NCBI RefSeq assembly: GCF_014203395.1
Contig: NZ_JACHIW010000001.1
Location: 4,819,501-4,883,500 of the forward strand
Source of the DNA: Saccharopolyspora phatthalungensis
Lineage (GTDB): Bacteria; Actinomycetota; Actinomycetes; Mycobacteriales; Pseudonocardiaceae
Length of the DNA: 64,000 nt
Reading direction: 5' to 3'
Shown here: piece by piece, positions 16,556 through 25,108 of the stretch
How the letters are laid out: every line of letters begins with the position of its first letter
How positions within the stretch are numbered: position 1 is the first letter of the stretch
Made by a program: the position numbers and the translations under genes
The notes under the pieces: generated by a model
The model's database searches: none
The model's input: the letters and a program-made list of their open reading frames with translations, nothing else
What the model was told of the DNA's origin: nothing

Positions 16556-18054
16556 TGGGCATCATCGCCCTGGCCGTCGACGACCTCCAGCGACGGTGCC
16601 CAGCGCGGGATGTCCGCCGTGCCGGAGGGCAGCCGCAGGCTCTTGCTGTAGCCGAACTCATGGAGGGTTTCCAGGGCGTGTTCGCGGCCGTATCCACTAG
16701 CGCCCACACCGCCGAACGGGGTTCCAGTGAACGCGCGGTTGTAGTGGTTGACGAACACCATGCCCGCGCGGAGCGCTCGGCCGACCCGCAGGGCGCGCTC
16801 GGAGTCGCGGGTGAACACCCCGGCCACTAGGCCGAATTCGGTGCCGTTGGCGATGCTGATCGCCTCGGCCTCGTCGTGGAAGGGGATCAGGCACACCACG
16901 GGGCCGAAGATCTCCTCGTGGGCGATGCGCATGTCCCGGGAGACGCCGGTGAACAGGGTCGGCGGGGCGTAGAACCCGTCGACCAATTCCGGATCCGTGG
17001 GCAGCACCGCCTGTGCCGCGATCGTCGCGCCTTCGGCCACGCCGATGTCGATGTAGTCCAGCACCCGCTGCCGCTGCGCCGGTGTCACCAGCGGACCCAC
17101 GTGCGTGTCCGCGTCCGCACCATTGCCGACTCTCAGCCGGGCCACGGCGCTGGCAAAGCGACGAGCGACTTCGTCGTAGAGATCGGCGTGTACCAGGACG
17201 CGGGATGCGGCGGTGCAGGCTTCGCCCTGGTTGAAGAAGCCACCTTCCACGGCCCAGGGCAGGGCCGAGTCCAGGTCGGCGTCGTCGAAGATCATCAGTG
17301 CGTTCTTGCCGCCGAGTTCCATCAGCGTCGGGGTCAGGTTGTCCGCCGCCGTCTTGATCACTGCCGTGCCGGTGGTGGGGGCGCCGGTAAAGGAGATCTT
17401 TCCGACCAGCTTGTGTCCGGCCAGCGCGGCGCCGATCTTGCCGGTCCCCGGGACGACGTGCACGACGTCGTCCGGGAGGACGGACTGCGCCAATTCCACA
17501 ACCCGTAGCACCGACAGCGGTGCCTGCTCAGGTGGCTTGATGACCACGGCGTTGCCTGCCGCGAGCGCGGGGGCGAGCTTGCCGGCAGTGTGCAGCGGAG
17601 GCCAGTTGAACGGCACGATCGCGCCGATGACCCCATAGGGCTCCAGCACCGTGACGTCCAGGATGCTGCCCGCGTCACGCACCTGATTCGGCATCGCCTC
17701 ACAGAGGCTGGCGAACAGTTCGAAAATGGCGATGGCGGCTTCGAGGTCGAATCCCCGCGACTGCGAGACCGGCTTGCCGTTGTCACTTGTTTCCAGCGTC
17801 GCGATCTCGTCCGCATGCTCGCGTACCGCCTGGGCGATCTTCCAGAGCCACCGGCCGCGTTCCCGTGGCGTGCGGGCTTTCCACGCGAAATGCGCCTCGT
17901 AGGCGGCACGGACCGCCTGATCCACCTGTTCCGCACCGGCTCCCTGCATGACCGTCAGAGGCTTACCGGTAGCCGGATTGTCCACAGTGAACTGATCAGC
18001 GTCGTCTTCCGACGACCACCGGGTCCGCCGGACCTGGCTGGTTTCGAATGTCAT
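16552..18054 (-). CDS. NAD(P)+-dependent aldehyde dehydrogenase
   Basis: 500 residues from ATG 18054, chosen because GGGAGG lies about 10 bases upstream and because family members start there; the frame runs on upstream through the amidohydrolase gene. Domains: Rossmann NAD site with PFNWPPLHTAGKLAPALAAG, GFTGxxxxG-like FTGAPTTGTAV, general base Glu in MELGGKN (about 265), nucleophile Cys in NQGEACTAASR (about 298), and late EEIFGPVV. All catalytic residues are present. The 42-base gap to the amidohydrolase stop suggests joint transcription. Together with an ACMSD-like decarboxylase this resembles a muconate-semialdehyde branch, in which the decarboxylated semialdehyde is oxidised; that is inference. 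Confidence 0.92.
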   Translation of the reverse strand: MTFETSQVRRTRWSSEDDADQFTVDNPATGKPLTVMQGAGAEQVDQAVRAAYEAHFAWKARTPRERGRWLWKIAQAVREHADEIATLETSDNGKPVSQSRGFDLEAAIAIFELFASLCEAMPNQVRDAGSILDVTVLEPYGVIGAIVPFNWPPLHTAGKLAPALAAGNAVVIKPPEQAPLSVLRVVELAQSVLPDDVVHVVPGTGKIGAALAGHKLVGKISFTGAPTTGTAVIKTAADNLTPTLMELGGKNALMIFDDADLDSALPWAVEGGFFNQGEACTAASRVLVHADLYDEVARRFASAVARLRVGNGADADTHVGPLVTPAQRQRVLDYIDIGVAEGATIAAQAVLPTDPELVDGFYAPPTLFTGVSRDMRIAHEEIFGPVVCLIPFHDEAEAISIANGTEFGLVAGVFTRDSERALRVGRALRAGMVFVNHYNRAFTGTPFGGVGASGYGREHALETLHEFGYSKSLRLPSGTADIPRWAPSLEVVDGQGDDAQ

Positions 18055-18095
18055 GGACAGACATCCTCCCTTCTGCAACGGGGGCTGCCTTCCGG

Positions 18096-19181
18096 TCACC
18101 AGTGGCCGGGGGCAGGGCTTTCTAGTCGTCGACCGGTGCGCCGCGACGCGGGCAGCAGGTTGAGGTTCGCCGCGTTGCCACCCTTGATGGCCGCGGCGGT
18201 GACCGGGTCGGACACCGCCTCTTGCAAGCGCTGCACCGGATCTTCGACACCCATGTCGAACGGGTAATCCGAGCCGAGGACGACCCGGTTGGGGCCTGCG
18301 GCACGGACCAGGGCGCGCAACGACTCGGGGGTGTGGACTAGCGAGTCGAACCAAATCCGTTGCAGGTAGGTACTCGGCAACTGCCGACATCCCTTGGCTT
18401 CCGGCCGGTTGCGCCAGGCATGGTCATTCCGCCCGAGAAAAGCCGGCAGATATCCACCGCCATGTGCGGCGAGCAGACGCAGTCGGGGAAAACGGTCCAG
18501 GACACCGCCGAATATCAAGTGCGACAAAGCGACCGCATGCTCGACCGGTTGCCCGACTGAATTGGACAGATACCAGCGGTCAAGGCGCGCGTCGAGCGTG
18601 CATCCCCAGGGATGGAGAAAAACGACGGCATCGAGTTCTTCGGCGCGTTTCCACAGCGGGTCCAGTCCAGGGTCGGACAGTTCGATCGTCCCGCCGCCCA
18701 GCCGATAGGGTACGTGCGAGGAAATCTCGACCCCACGCAGTCCGCAGCCCACGGCGTGCTCCAAGGCGGCCACGGCGACCGCGGGATGCCGCAGCGGCGC
18801 CACCCCCAGGCCGCACAATCGGTCGGAATAGACAGCACAGTGTGCCCGGATGCCTTCGTTGGTGGTTTGCGCCAGATCCCAGGCAAGCGCGGAATCCGCC
18901 CAGGAATGATACTGGGTGGGCGACACCGAGACGACCTGGACATTCACCTGGGCCGCGGCCATCACTTCAATGCGGGTATGCACATCGGTCAGCCGCTCCC
19001 AGCGTTCGCCGAAACGGCGCTTGCTCACCTCGATCGATTCCCCGCCCGCACGCAACTCTTCGAGATCCGCATGTGCCGCATATTCCGGACGGCCCTTCAC
19101 CAGGGACTCGACTTCCGGCAGCCAGGCGTGCGCGTGCACGTCTACGGTCGGAAATACGGAACTAGTGACATCGCTGGACAT
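18096..19181 (-). CDS. Amidohydrolase-family decarboxylase (ACMSD / gamma-resorcylate decarboxylase-like)
   Basis: 361 residues from ATG 19181 (GAGAGG upstream). The amidohydrolase-2 metal site is complete: VDVHAHAW near residue 13 (HxH), AVVFLHPWG in the middle, LLAAHGGGYLPAFLGR, and VVLGSDYPFDMG carrying the final Asp. The TLDARLDRWYLSNSVGQPVEH block is shared with 2-amino-3-carboxymuconate semialdehyde decarboxylase and related non-oxidative decarboxylases. First gene of a four-gene minus-strand operon (decarboxylase, dehydrogenase, importer, VOC protein). The natural substrate could be a carboxylated ring-cleavage product or an aromatic acid. Confidence 0.88.
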   Translation of the reverse strand: MSSDVTSSVFPTVDVHAHAWLPEVESLVKGRPEYAAHADLEELRAGGESIEVSKRRFGERWERLTDVHTRIEVMAAAQVNVQVVSVSPTQYHSWADSALAWDLAQTTNEGIRAHCAVYSDRLCGLGVAPLRHPAVAVAALEHAVGCGLRGVEISSHVPYRLGGGTIELSDPGLDPLWKRAEELDAVVFLHPWGCTLDARLDRWYLSNSVGQPVEHAVALSHLIFGGVLDRFPRLRLLAAHGGGYLPAFLGRNDHAWRNRPEAKGCRQLPSTYLQRIWFDSLVHTPESLRALVRAAGPNRVVLGSDYPFDMGVEDPVQRLQEAVSDPVTAAAIKGGNAANLNLLPASRRTGRRLESPAPGHW

Positions 19182-19280
19182 GGGGCGCCTCTCAACATTG
19201 CACTGCGACGTTGCGCCGCGATGCGTTCAATGTTGGGCAGCGACAGCCTATAAAGGAAGCCCATTCTCGTGATAGAGGCT

Positions 19281-19295
19281 ATAGATCAGGTCTAT
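19281..19295. promoter_or_regulatory. Candidate LysR-type box upstream of the decarboxylase operon
   Basis: ATAGA (19281-19285), five bases, TCTAT (19291-19295): a perfect interrupted dyad with the T-N11-A pattern typical of LysR binding sites, 100 bases upstream of the operon's first codon. The core CTATAGA also occurs at 10461 and, as GTATAGA, just upstream of the LysR gene (13467). The rest of 19182-19659 shows no gene that I can support. Confidence 0.4.
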
Positions 19296-19659
19296 GCTCC
19301 CGCAGTCACAGCACCCGTGTCCGGGGGCTCAGTCTGGCCGATCTCCGTTGACTGCGAGTGGCTGCCTGAGATTTCGCCGTCGAACTGGCAGACGAGATCG
19401 TATGTCGCTCACAGCCGTCACTTCAGCACCTGGAGTGAACAACGGCTCGCGCCCATCTTCACCCAGAAAGGTAGTGCGGCCAGTCCGCGTGTGGTGTGCG
19501 ACGCCGCTGTCAGGGAGATTGGCCTTCGTCGGTGAGGCGCTTTTGATGATGACGGCAAGTTGAAGACGTGAAGCGCGTTGGTAGTCGGGGGGAAAGCACC
19601 TCATACTGCGACGACCGGGAGTGGACCAGCCGCCGAACACCCACTGGGGGCCGTTATGA

Positions 19660-20886
19660 GTGCATCGATCCTCGTCGGGGACGATGGCTGAGGCGGCCGG
19701 TGCCCATGCCAGCGGGTCGGCAAGGGGCGCCGCGCCCGATGCCCGCTCATTGGCGCCTGACCTAGCCCGCGGCTGCATGCTCTTGGTGATCGTGCTCGGA
19801 AACGCACACGTGTTCCTATACGGGCACAAGATCGGTGTGCGCCGGTACCCGATCTTCGAAGAAGTTCCGGACCAAGTGCTCGCGCTGTTCCAGATGACAT
19901 TCGTGGACGGTCGGGGGTACCCGATGTTCGCCGCTTTGTTCGGTTACGGCCTCGTTCAGCTTGCGCGGCGGCAGGCGAGGTTAGGGCTTGAACCGCGCGC
20001 CGTTCGGCGGATTCTGCGACGGCGGGGTTGCGGACTCGTTTTGCTTGGTTTCGCGCACGCGCTGTTTCTGTTCTCGGGCGATATCATCGGCGCGTATGGG
20101 ATGCTTGCCGTCCTTCTGACGGGCGTTGTCGTGGGGGCGAGCGACAGGGCATTGTTGTTGATTGCGGGCATATGGATGATTCCGGCGGCGTTCTACGGTG
20201 CTCTGCAGGGGATACCGGTGCCTGAGCACGCCCCGCCGCTGGAGTCGTCGATCTCGACTTCCGCCCCGTTGAAGGCTGCGGGATTCCGCGTGGAGGAATG
20301 GGGAAAACAGTCGCCCGTGCAGGTGTCATTCAGTCTGATTTCGCCGATGTTGATTGGCGCCTGGGCAGGTCGCCGCCGCCTGCTCGACGAGCCCGAGCGG
20401 TATCAGCGATGCCTCCGAGGTGTCGCGGTTCTGGGGGTAGGCGCGGCCGTGGCTGGCGGGTTGCCAATGGCCCTGATGGCTTCCGAGGTGTGGACGGAAC
20501 CGACCCCGGTGGCGAACATCGTGGCAGGCGTGCTGCATGCGGTGACCGGTTACGCGGGTGGTGTGGGATATGCGGCGCTGGCCGGACTGATTGCAATACG
20601 GCTCAGCGTGCGGCAAGGTCCCGTGGTCAGAGCGATGAAGGCCTGCGGGCAGCGGTCGATGACGTGCTACCTCGGCCAGTCTGTCCTCCTCGTGGCTGTG
20701 CTGCCGGCATATGGCGGTGGGCTAGGGGACCATCTGGGGGTAGCGGAAGCGGCGGTGCTGGCGGTGCTGATTTGGTGTGTAGTCGTTGCCATGGCCGACA
20801 TCATGCGGCGACTGAGCGTGCGGGGCCCGGCAGAGGTTCTGCTGCGCCGAGTGACCTATGGGCGTGCCTCCGCAGCGAAACACTAG
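19660..20886 (+). CDS. DUF418 multi-pass membrane protein
   Basis: 408 residues from GTG 19660, which has GGGGG at 9-base spacing; ATG 19684 in frame is the alternative but its site is too close. About nine to ten hydrophobic segments. The opening LAPDLARGCMLLVIVLGNAH and later FVDGRGYPMFAALFGYGLV, GAYGMLAVLLTG and the C-terminal GQRSMTCYLGQSVLL are the hallmarks of YeiB-like DUF418 proteins. The GxRSMTxYxxQS motif is the core of DUF418. The biochemical role is unknown; the family shows distant similarity to acyltransferase-type membrane proteins. The next gene is convergent. Confidence 0.85.
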   Translation: MHRSSSGTMAEAAGAHASGSARGAAPDARSLAPDLARGCMLLVIVLGNAHVFLYGHKIGVRRYPIFEEVPDQVLALFQMTFVDGRGYPMFAALFGYGLVQLARRQARLGLEPRAVRRILRRRGCGLVLLGFAHALFLFSGDIIGAYGMLAVLLTGVVVGASDRALLLIAGIWMIPAAFYGALQGIPVPEHAPPLESSISTSAPLKAAGFRVEEWGKQSPVQVSFSLISPMLIGAWAGRRRLLDEPERYQRCLRGVAVLGVGAAVAGGLPMALMASEVWTEPTPVANIVAGVLHAVTGYAGGVGYAALAGLIAIRLSVRQGPVVRAMKACGQRSMTCYLGQSVLLVAVLPAYGGGLGDHLGVAEAAVLAVLIWCVVVAMADIMRRLSVRGPAEVLLRRVTYGRASAAKH

Positions 20887-21037
20887 CCCACTGCTTTCGT
20901 TGCATTGTGGGTTGAGTGGTGTTGGGAAACGGAGAAAAGTGCCCTGAACTAACTGAACCGCATCGGCTGCATGAACCGTGCACAAGAGAATCTTCTCGGC
21001 ATAAGCCCTACACGTGCAGGAGCCTGCGCGTTCGTTT

Positions 21038-23362
21038 CTAGCTGGCGTGCGGGGTGTTGTCGTGCTCGGTGGCCCAGACTGCGATTTGGGAGCGTGAGGT
21101 GAAGCCGAGTTTGATGAGAATGTGCTCGACGTGGGCTTCGGCGGTGCGCTGGGAGATGACCAGGTTGCTGGCGATTTGCTTGTTGCTCATGCCTTGGCGC
21201 ACGAGTTCGGCGATTTCCCGCTCGCGTCGGCTAAGGCCTGCGCCCGGCTTTTGCCGGGGAGCGGGCGCGGTGCGTGGCGGTTTGCCGCGGGCGTAGGCGA
21301 TGGCTTGTTCGAGGCTGACGTCCGCACCTTGGGCGTAGCGGCGGCGGTACTGGTCGTCGCCGAGAGCGTGGCGGGTCCGTTGTTCGCATTCGTCGTGGTA
21401 GTGGCTGAAGAAGGTCAGCAGTGGTGCGCCGGCTTCGCGGCGGATGGTTTCGGCGGTGCCGAACAGCTGGGCGGCGTCGTCGTGGCGGTTTTCGCTTGTG
21501 GCGACCCATGCGAGCGTTTCGACGCACAGTCCGGTGCAGTGGTGGTCGTTGAATGCCTGCTGGAGGTCGTGGCTTTCGCGGGCGAGTGTGGCGGCTCGTT
21601 GCGGCTGGCCTTGCCGCCAGGCCTCAACGCCGAGGCCCCAGAGGGCGTACGAGCAGCGCCAGCTTTCGCCGTATTCGCGTGAGAGCGCGAGAAGTTCCTC
21701 GTATGCGGCGGTGACGCGTTCTGAGTCGCCGTGCAGTGAGGCGCTGACGCCGAGGACGACGAGGGCGGTGGAAAACCAGGGCAGGTCCCCGGAAAACCGC
21801 AGCCGGGGAATCACTTCTTCGCAGAACTTAACCGCATTTGAGAAGTCGCCTTGCAGCGCTGCGTTGAGGGCTTCGGCAACCCGGAGCAGTGCGGCTGTGT
21901 CTCCGTCGTGGTCGGCAGTGAGCGTGCGGGCCTCGCTGATGAGAGTGGCTGCTGCGGGAACATCGCTTTGCAGAAGGGCGAGATAGCTGGCACTAATGAG
22001 CAAACGCAGCCGGTCGCCGTCTTTCTCGGTGCCTTGCTGAAGGATTCGGTCGCACCAGCGGCGGCCTTCACTAGTGAGTCCGCTAACGCGCCAGTAGTCG
22101 CTGAGGGCGTCGGCGATGCGCGTTCCAGCCACGGTACCTGTCGGCTCGTTCAGGCAGAATTCGAGTGCGGTGCGAATGTTGGCGTGTTCGGTTCGCAGGC
22201 GTGCAAACCAACGGGCTTGATTGGGGCCGAACCAGTGCTGCTGCATCTGCTCGGCCAGGTTCAGGCACCAGTCCCGGTGCCGTTGGCGGACCGGCGTCTC
22301 CTGGCCGGAATGTCGCAGCATGTCGCGGCCGTACTGCCGGATGGTCTCCAGCAGCCGGTACCGGGCCTGGTCGCCACGGTCATCGCGGATGAGGATCGAC
22401 TTGTCCACCAGTCCCGCCAGTGCGCCTAGAACGTCGGCTTGGGCCAGGTTTTCGTCCGCGCAGACCGCCTCGGCACCGTCGAGATCGAAGCTGTCGGCGA
22501 AGACAGAGGTACGTGCCCACAGCTTCTTCTCGTTGCTGGAGCACAGATCGCAACTCCATTCGATCAGGGCGCGCAGCGTCTGATGTCGCGGCTGCGCGGC
22601 CCTGTTGCCGGTAGTGAGCAGGCTGAACCGGTCGTCCAGCCGTCGCAGGACTTGCTCGGGGGACAGCACTTTCAGGCTCACCGTCGCCAGTTCGATTGCC
22701 AGGGGAATGCCGTCCAGTCGTCGGCAGATGCCGGAGGCGACACGTCCGTTGCGGTCATCGAGGACGAAGTCCGGCAGGACCGCTTTCGCACGGTCCGAAA
22801 ACAGCGCGATAGCTTCGTAACCGGCCAACGCACTGGGCCTGACACCGCTGTCGGCATCCGGGCATTCCAGGGCGGAGACCGGCAGGATGGACTCGCCGGC
22901 GATGCCGAGCGCCTGGCGGCTGGTGACCAGGATCCGCAGTTTAGGGCACCGTTCGAGCAGGGCCGCCACGGTGAGCGCGCAGGTGTGAAGCACATGTTCG
23001 CAGTTGTCGAGCACCAGCAGCAGACGCCGGTCCGCGACACGCTCGGCTACTGTCTCGGCGGTCCAGCGTGTGGACTGATCGTGGATGCCCAGTGCGGACA
23101 CGATCGCTTGGGGAACGAGCCCCTCGTCTTCCAGGCCCGCGAGTTCGACCAGCCAGACATCGTCGGGGAAGGCTCGCCGCATGTTCCAGGCGGCGCGCGA
23201 GGCCAGCCTGGTCTTGCCCACGCCGCCCACGCCGGTCAGGCTGACCAGCCGGGAGGAGGACAGCGCCTGCCTGACCTGGCTCAGCTCTTTGCGCCGGCCG
23301 ACGAAGCTGGTGACCTCGGTCGGCCATTTTTCCGGCAAGCGCTGCGCGGACACGTCGGTCAT
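21038..23362 (-). CDS. LuxR-type regulator with NB-ARC-like ATPase and TPR repeats
   Basis: 774 residues. Residues about 18-330 form a STAND/AfsR-like ATPase: VTSFVGRRKELSQVRQAL, Walker A GVGGVGKTRLA (about 46-56), Walker B RLLLVLDNCEHV, and LRILVTSRQALGIAGE. A helical TPR-like sensor region follows (about 350-690, with Gly-Ala helix pairs such as ALWGLGVEAWRQGQPQRAA). The C-terminus is a LuxR helix-turn-helix (LSRREREIAELVRQGMSNKQ, RTAEAHVEHILIKLG). Such proteins oligomerise with ATP and activate transcription; targets are not evident. A decayed second copy lies directly upstream. Confidence 0.92.
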   Translation of the reverse strand: MTDVSAQRLPEKWPTEVTSFVGRRKELSQVRQALSSSRLVSLTGVGGVGKTRLASRAAWNMRRAFPDDVWLVELAGLEDEGLVPQAIVSALGIHDQSTRWTAETVAERVADRRLLLVLDNCEHVLHTCALTVAALLERCPKLRILVTSRQALGIAGESILPVSALECPDADSGVRPSALAGYEAIALFSDRAKAVLPDFVLDDRNGRVASGICRRLDGIPLAIELATVSLKVLSPEQVLRRLDDRFSLLTTGNRAAQPRHQTLRALIEWSCDLCSSNEKKLWARTSVFADSFDLDGAEAVCADENLAQADVLGALAGLVDKSILIRDDRGDQARYRLLETIRQYGRDMLRHSGQETPVRQRHRDWCLNLAEQMQQHWFGPNQARWFARLRTEHANIRTALEFCLNEPTGTVAGTRIADALSDYWRVSGLTSEGRRWCDRILQQGTEKDGDRLRLLISASYLALLQSDVPAAATLISEARTLTADHDGDTAALLRVAEALNAALQGDFSNAVKFCEEVIPRLRFSGDLPWFSTALVVLGVSASLHGDSERVTAAYEELLALSREYGESWRCSYALWGLGVEAWRQGQPQRAATLARESHDLQQAFNDHHCTGLCVETLAWVATSENRHDDAAQLFGTAETIRREAGAPLLTFFSHYHDECEQRTRHALGDDQYRRRYAQGADVSLEQAIAYARGKPPRTAPAPRQKPGAGLSRREREIAELVRQGMSNKQIASNLVISQRTAEAHVEHILIKLGFTSRSQIAVWATEHDNTPHAS

Positions 23363-23376
23363 AGCAGTTCCAGGCT

Positions 23377-23994
23377 AGCTCGGTGGCCCGTGAAACGCCT
23401 CGACGCCGAACCCCCAGGGCGTGCGATCAGTTCGGCTGCGGCGGGGACATTACTTTGCAGGAGCACGAGGGGACTGGCACTGACGAGCAGCCGCAGGCGA
23501 TTCCTGCTCGGAGTGGCACCTCATTGATGAGCCCGCTGAACCGCCAGTAGTCCCGCAAGGCATACGCGATGTGCATTCCCGCTGCGATCTCACCGGGCTC
23601 GGAAAGACAGAATTCGAGTGCTGTTCGGACGTTGGCGTGTTCTTCCCGCATCCGGGTAAACCAGCCGGCCTGGTCAGGTCCGAACCAGTGACGCCGCATC
23701 TGTTCGGCCAACACACCAAGTTCGACCATCCAGACCCCATCGGGGGAGGTACGCCGCAATTCCCATGCGACACGCTAGGCCAATCGCGTCTTACCGCCCC
23801 ACTCCCATCCCAACCAGGGTCACCAGCCACGACGACAAGGCCCGTCTTACCTCGCTCAGCTCCCTACGGCGCCCGGCGAAAATAGTCACATCCGCCTGCC
23901 ACCTGTTTTGGACCCCTGGAAACCGCGGTGCACCCACCAGCGCAAGGCCGATCTTGTTCGGGCGGCCGTTCGCGCTCGCGTACACGGCGGTCAT
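23377..23994 (-). pseudogene. Decayed tandem copy of the LuxR-ATPase regulator
   Basis: Reading from 23994 on the minus strand, segments match the intact neighbour in order but in different frames. DVTIFAGRRRELSEVRRALS aligns with its VTSFVGRRKELSQVRQALSS. After a frameshift, GGKTRLA aligns with the Walker A, but the next codon is TAG where the intact copy has a Ser codon. VAWELRRTSPDGVWMVEL follows and is joined directly to LAEQMRRHWFGPDQAGWFTR, deleting about 300 codons. Another shift gives NRLRLLVSASPLVLLQSNVP (intact copy: DRLRLLISASYLALLQSDVP), and a second deletion jumps to TPWGFGVEAF. It has at least one nonsense change, frameshifts and two large deletions, so it is not functional. Confidence 0.85.
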
Positions 23995-24030
23995 GCCAGC
24001 AGAGCGCTGTTGGAAACGAGATCGGCGCGG

Positions 24031-25038
24031 TCAGCTCGTCTTCGCCCCGGGGACCGCTGTCTCGCCGTCCGACCACCGTGTCACTGAGTAGGCGCGCCGG
24101 TACGCGTGCGGGGACAGTCCGATGGCCGCTCGGAGGTGGGTGCGGAGCTGGACCGGGTCGGCGAACCCGACCGCCGTCGCGATCTCGTTGATGGTCAGGT
24201 CGGTCGTTTCCAGCAGGCGGCGGGCGCGGTCGACGCGCTGGCGGGTAATCCACTGCTGCGGACTCTGTCCCACCTCGGCGCGGAACTTCCGGGTGAAGGT
24301 CCGAACGCTCATGTGGGCGTGCCGGGCGAGGTCTGCCAAGCGCAACGGCTCGGCCAGCCGTTCGACGGCCCACTGTCGGGTGGACGAGGTCGAGCTGTCG
24401 CCGTGGACGGGCACGGGATGCTCGATGAACTGCGCCTGACCGCCCTCGCGCCACGGCGCGACCACGCAGCGGCGGGCCGCGGCGTTGGCAGCGTCGACTC
24501 CGAAGTCGCGACGCACCAGGTGCAGGCACAGGTCGATACCGGCGGCGGCACCGGAGGCGGTGAGGACCCGACCGTTGTCCACGAACAGCACGCCCGGATT
24601 CACGTCGACGAGCGGGAATCGCTGCGCGAACTCGGCGCACAACGCCCAGTGCGTCGTGGCGCTCAGGCCGTCCAGCATGCCCGCCGCCGCGAGCACGAAG
24701 GCCGAGCTGCACAGACTGACCACCCGCGTCGTCGCGGGAATCGAGGCGAGCGCCGCGACGAGGTCGGGCGAGAGGGGACCGCGGCCCAGCATGTCGCGCC
24801 TCGGATCCTGGGTCGCGATCACGACCGTGTCGGCCTCAGCGAGCAGGCGCTCGTCGTGCTCCGGCGACACGATGAAGCCCTGATTGGTGCGCACCGGCCG
24901 ACCGCCCAAAGAGCAGATGGAGACCGAGTACAACGGCCGCCCCGAGGCGTCGGCCGCCTGTTCGAGGACCTGACCGGGGATTCCCAGATCGAAAGGTTTG
25001 ACTCCGTCCAGCGCGAGGACGGCGACCCGATGCGGCAT
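24031..25038 (-). CDS. GlxA-type AraC-family regulator (DJ-1/PfpI + HTH)
   Basis: 335 residues from ATG 25038. The N-terminal DJ-1/PfpI-like domain (about 5-185) starts HRVAVLALDGVKPFDLGIPG and contains the nucleophile-elbow-like VVSLCSSAFVLAAAGMLDG. The C-terminal AraC double helix-turn-helix (about 225-320) has LADLARHAHMSVRTFTRKFR and TINEIATAVGFADPVQLRTH. The family activates or represses adjacent catabolic genes. It is divergently transcribed from the aldehyde dehydrogenase operon, across a 70-base gap with a clear dyad. Confidence 0.92.
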   Translation of the reverse strand: MPHRVAVLALDGVKPFDLGIPGQVLEQAADASGRPLYSVSICSLGGRPVRTNQGFIVSPEHDERLLAEADTVVIATQDPRRDMLGRGPLSPDLVAALASIPATTRVVSLCSSAFVLAAAGMLDGLSATTHWALCAEFAQRFPLVDVNPGVLFVDNGRVLTASGAAAGIDLCLHLVRRDFGVDAANAAARRCVVAPWREGGQAQFIEHPVPVHGDSSTSSTRQWAVERLAEPLRLADLARHAHMSVRTFTRKFRAEVGQSPQQWITRQRVDRARRLLETTDLTINEIATAVGFADPVQLRTHLRAAIGLSPHAYRRAYSVTRWSDGETAVPGAKTS

Positions 25039-25055
25039 GGCCCGATTATTACGGC

Positions 25056-25075
25056 TATTGGCTCGCAGGCCAATA
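25056..25075. promoter_or_regulatory. Dyad in the GlxA / dehydrogenase divergent promoter
   Basis: TATTGGC (25056-25062) and GCCAATA (25069-25075) are exact inverted repeats separated by six bases. They sit in the middle of the 70-base gap between the divergent regulator and operon starts, where a shared operator would be expected. Confidence 0.45.
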
Positions 25076-25108
25076 CCGCCGCGTCGAAGTTTCGATGAAA
25101 GTGTCCGC

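Noticed and set aside
14705..16651. A plus-strand open frame of 648 codons
   Set aside because: It lies wholly antisense to the VOC, transporter and aldehyde dehydrogenase genes, has no ribosome site and its translation is Arg/Gln/Gly-rich like other shadow frames in high-GC DNA.
19182..19659. Open frames on both strands of the intergenic region
   Set aside because: Composition is not protein-like and no start has a ribosome site.
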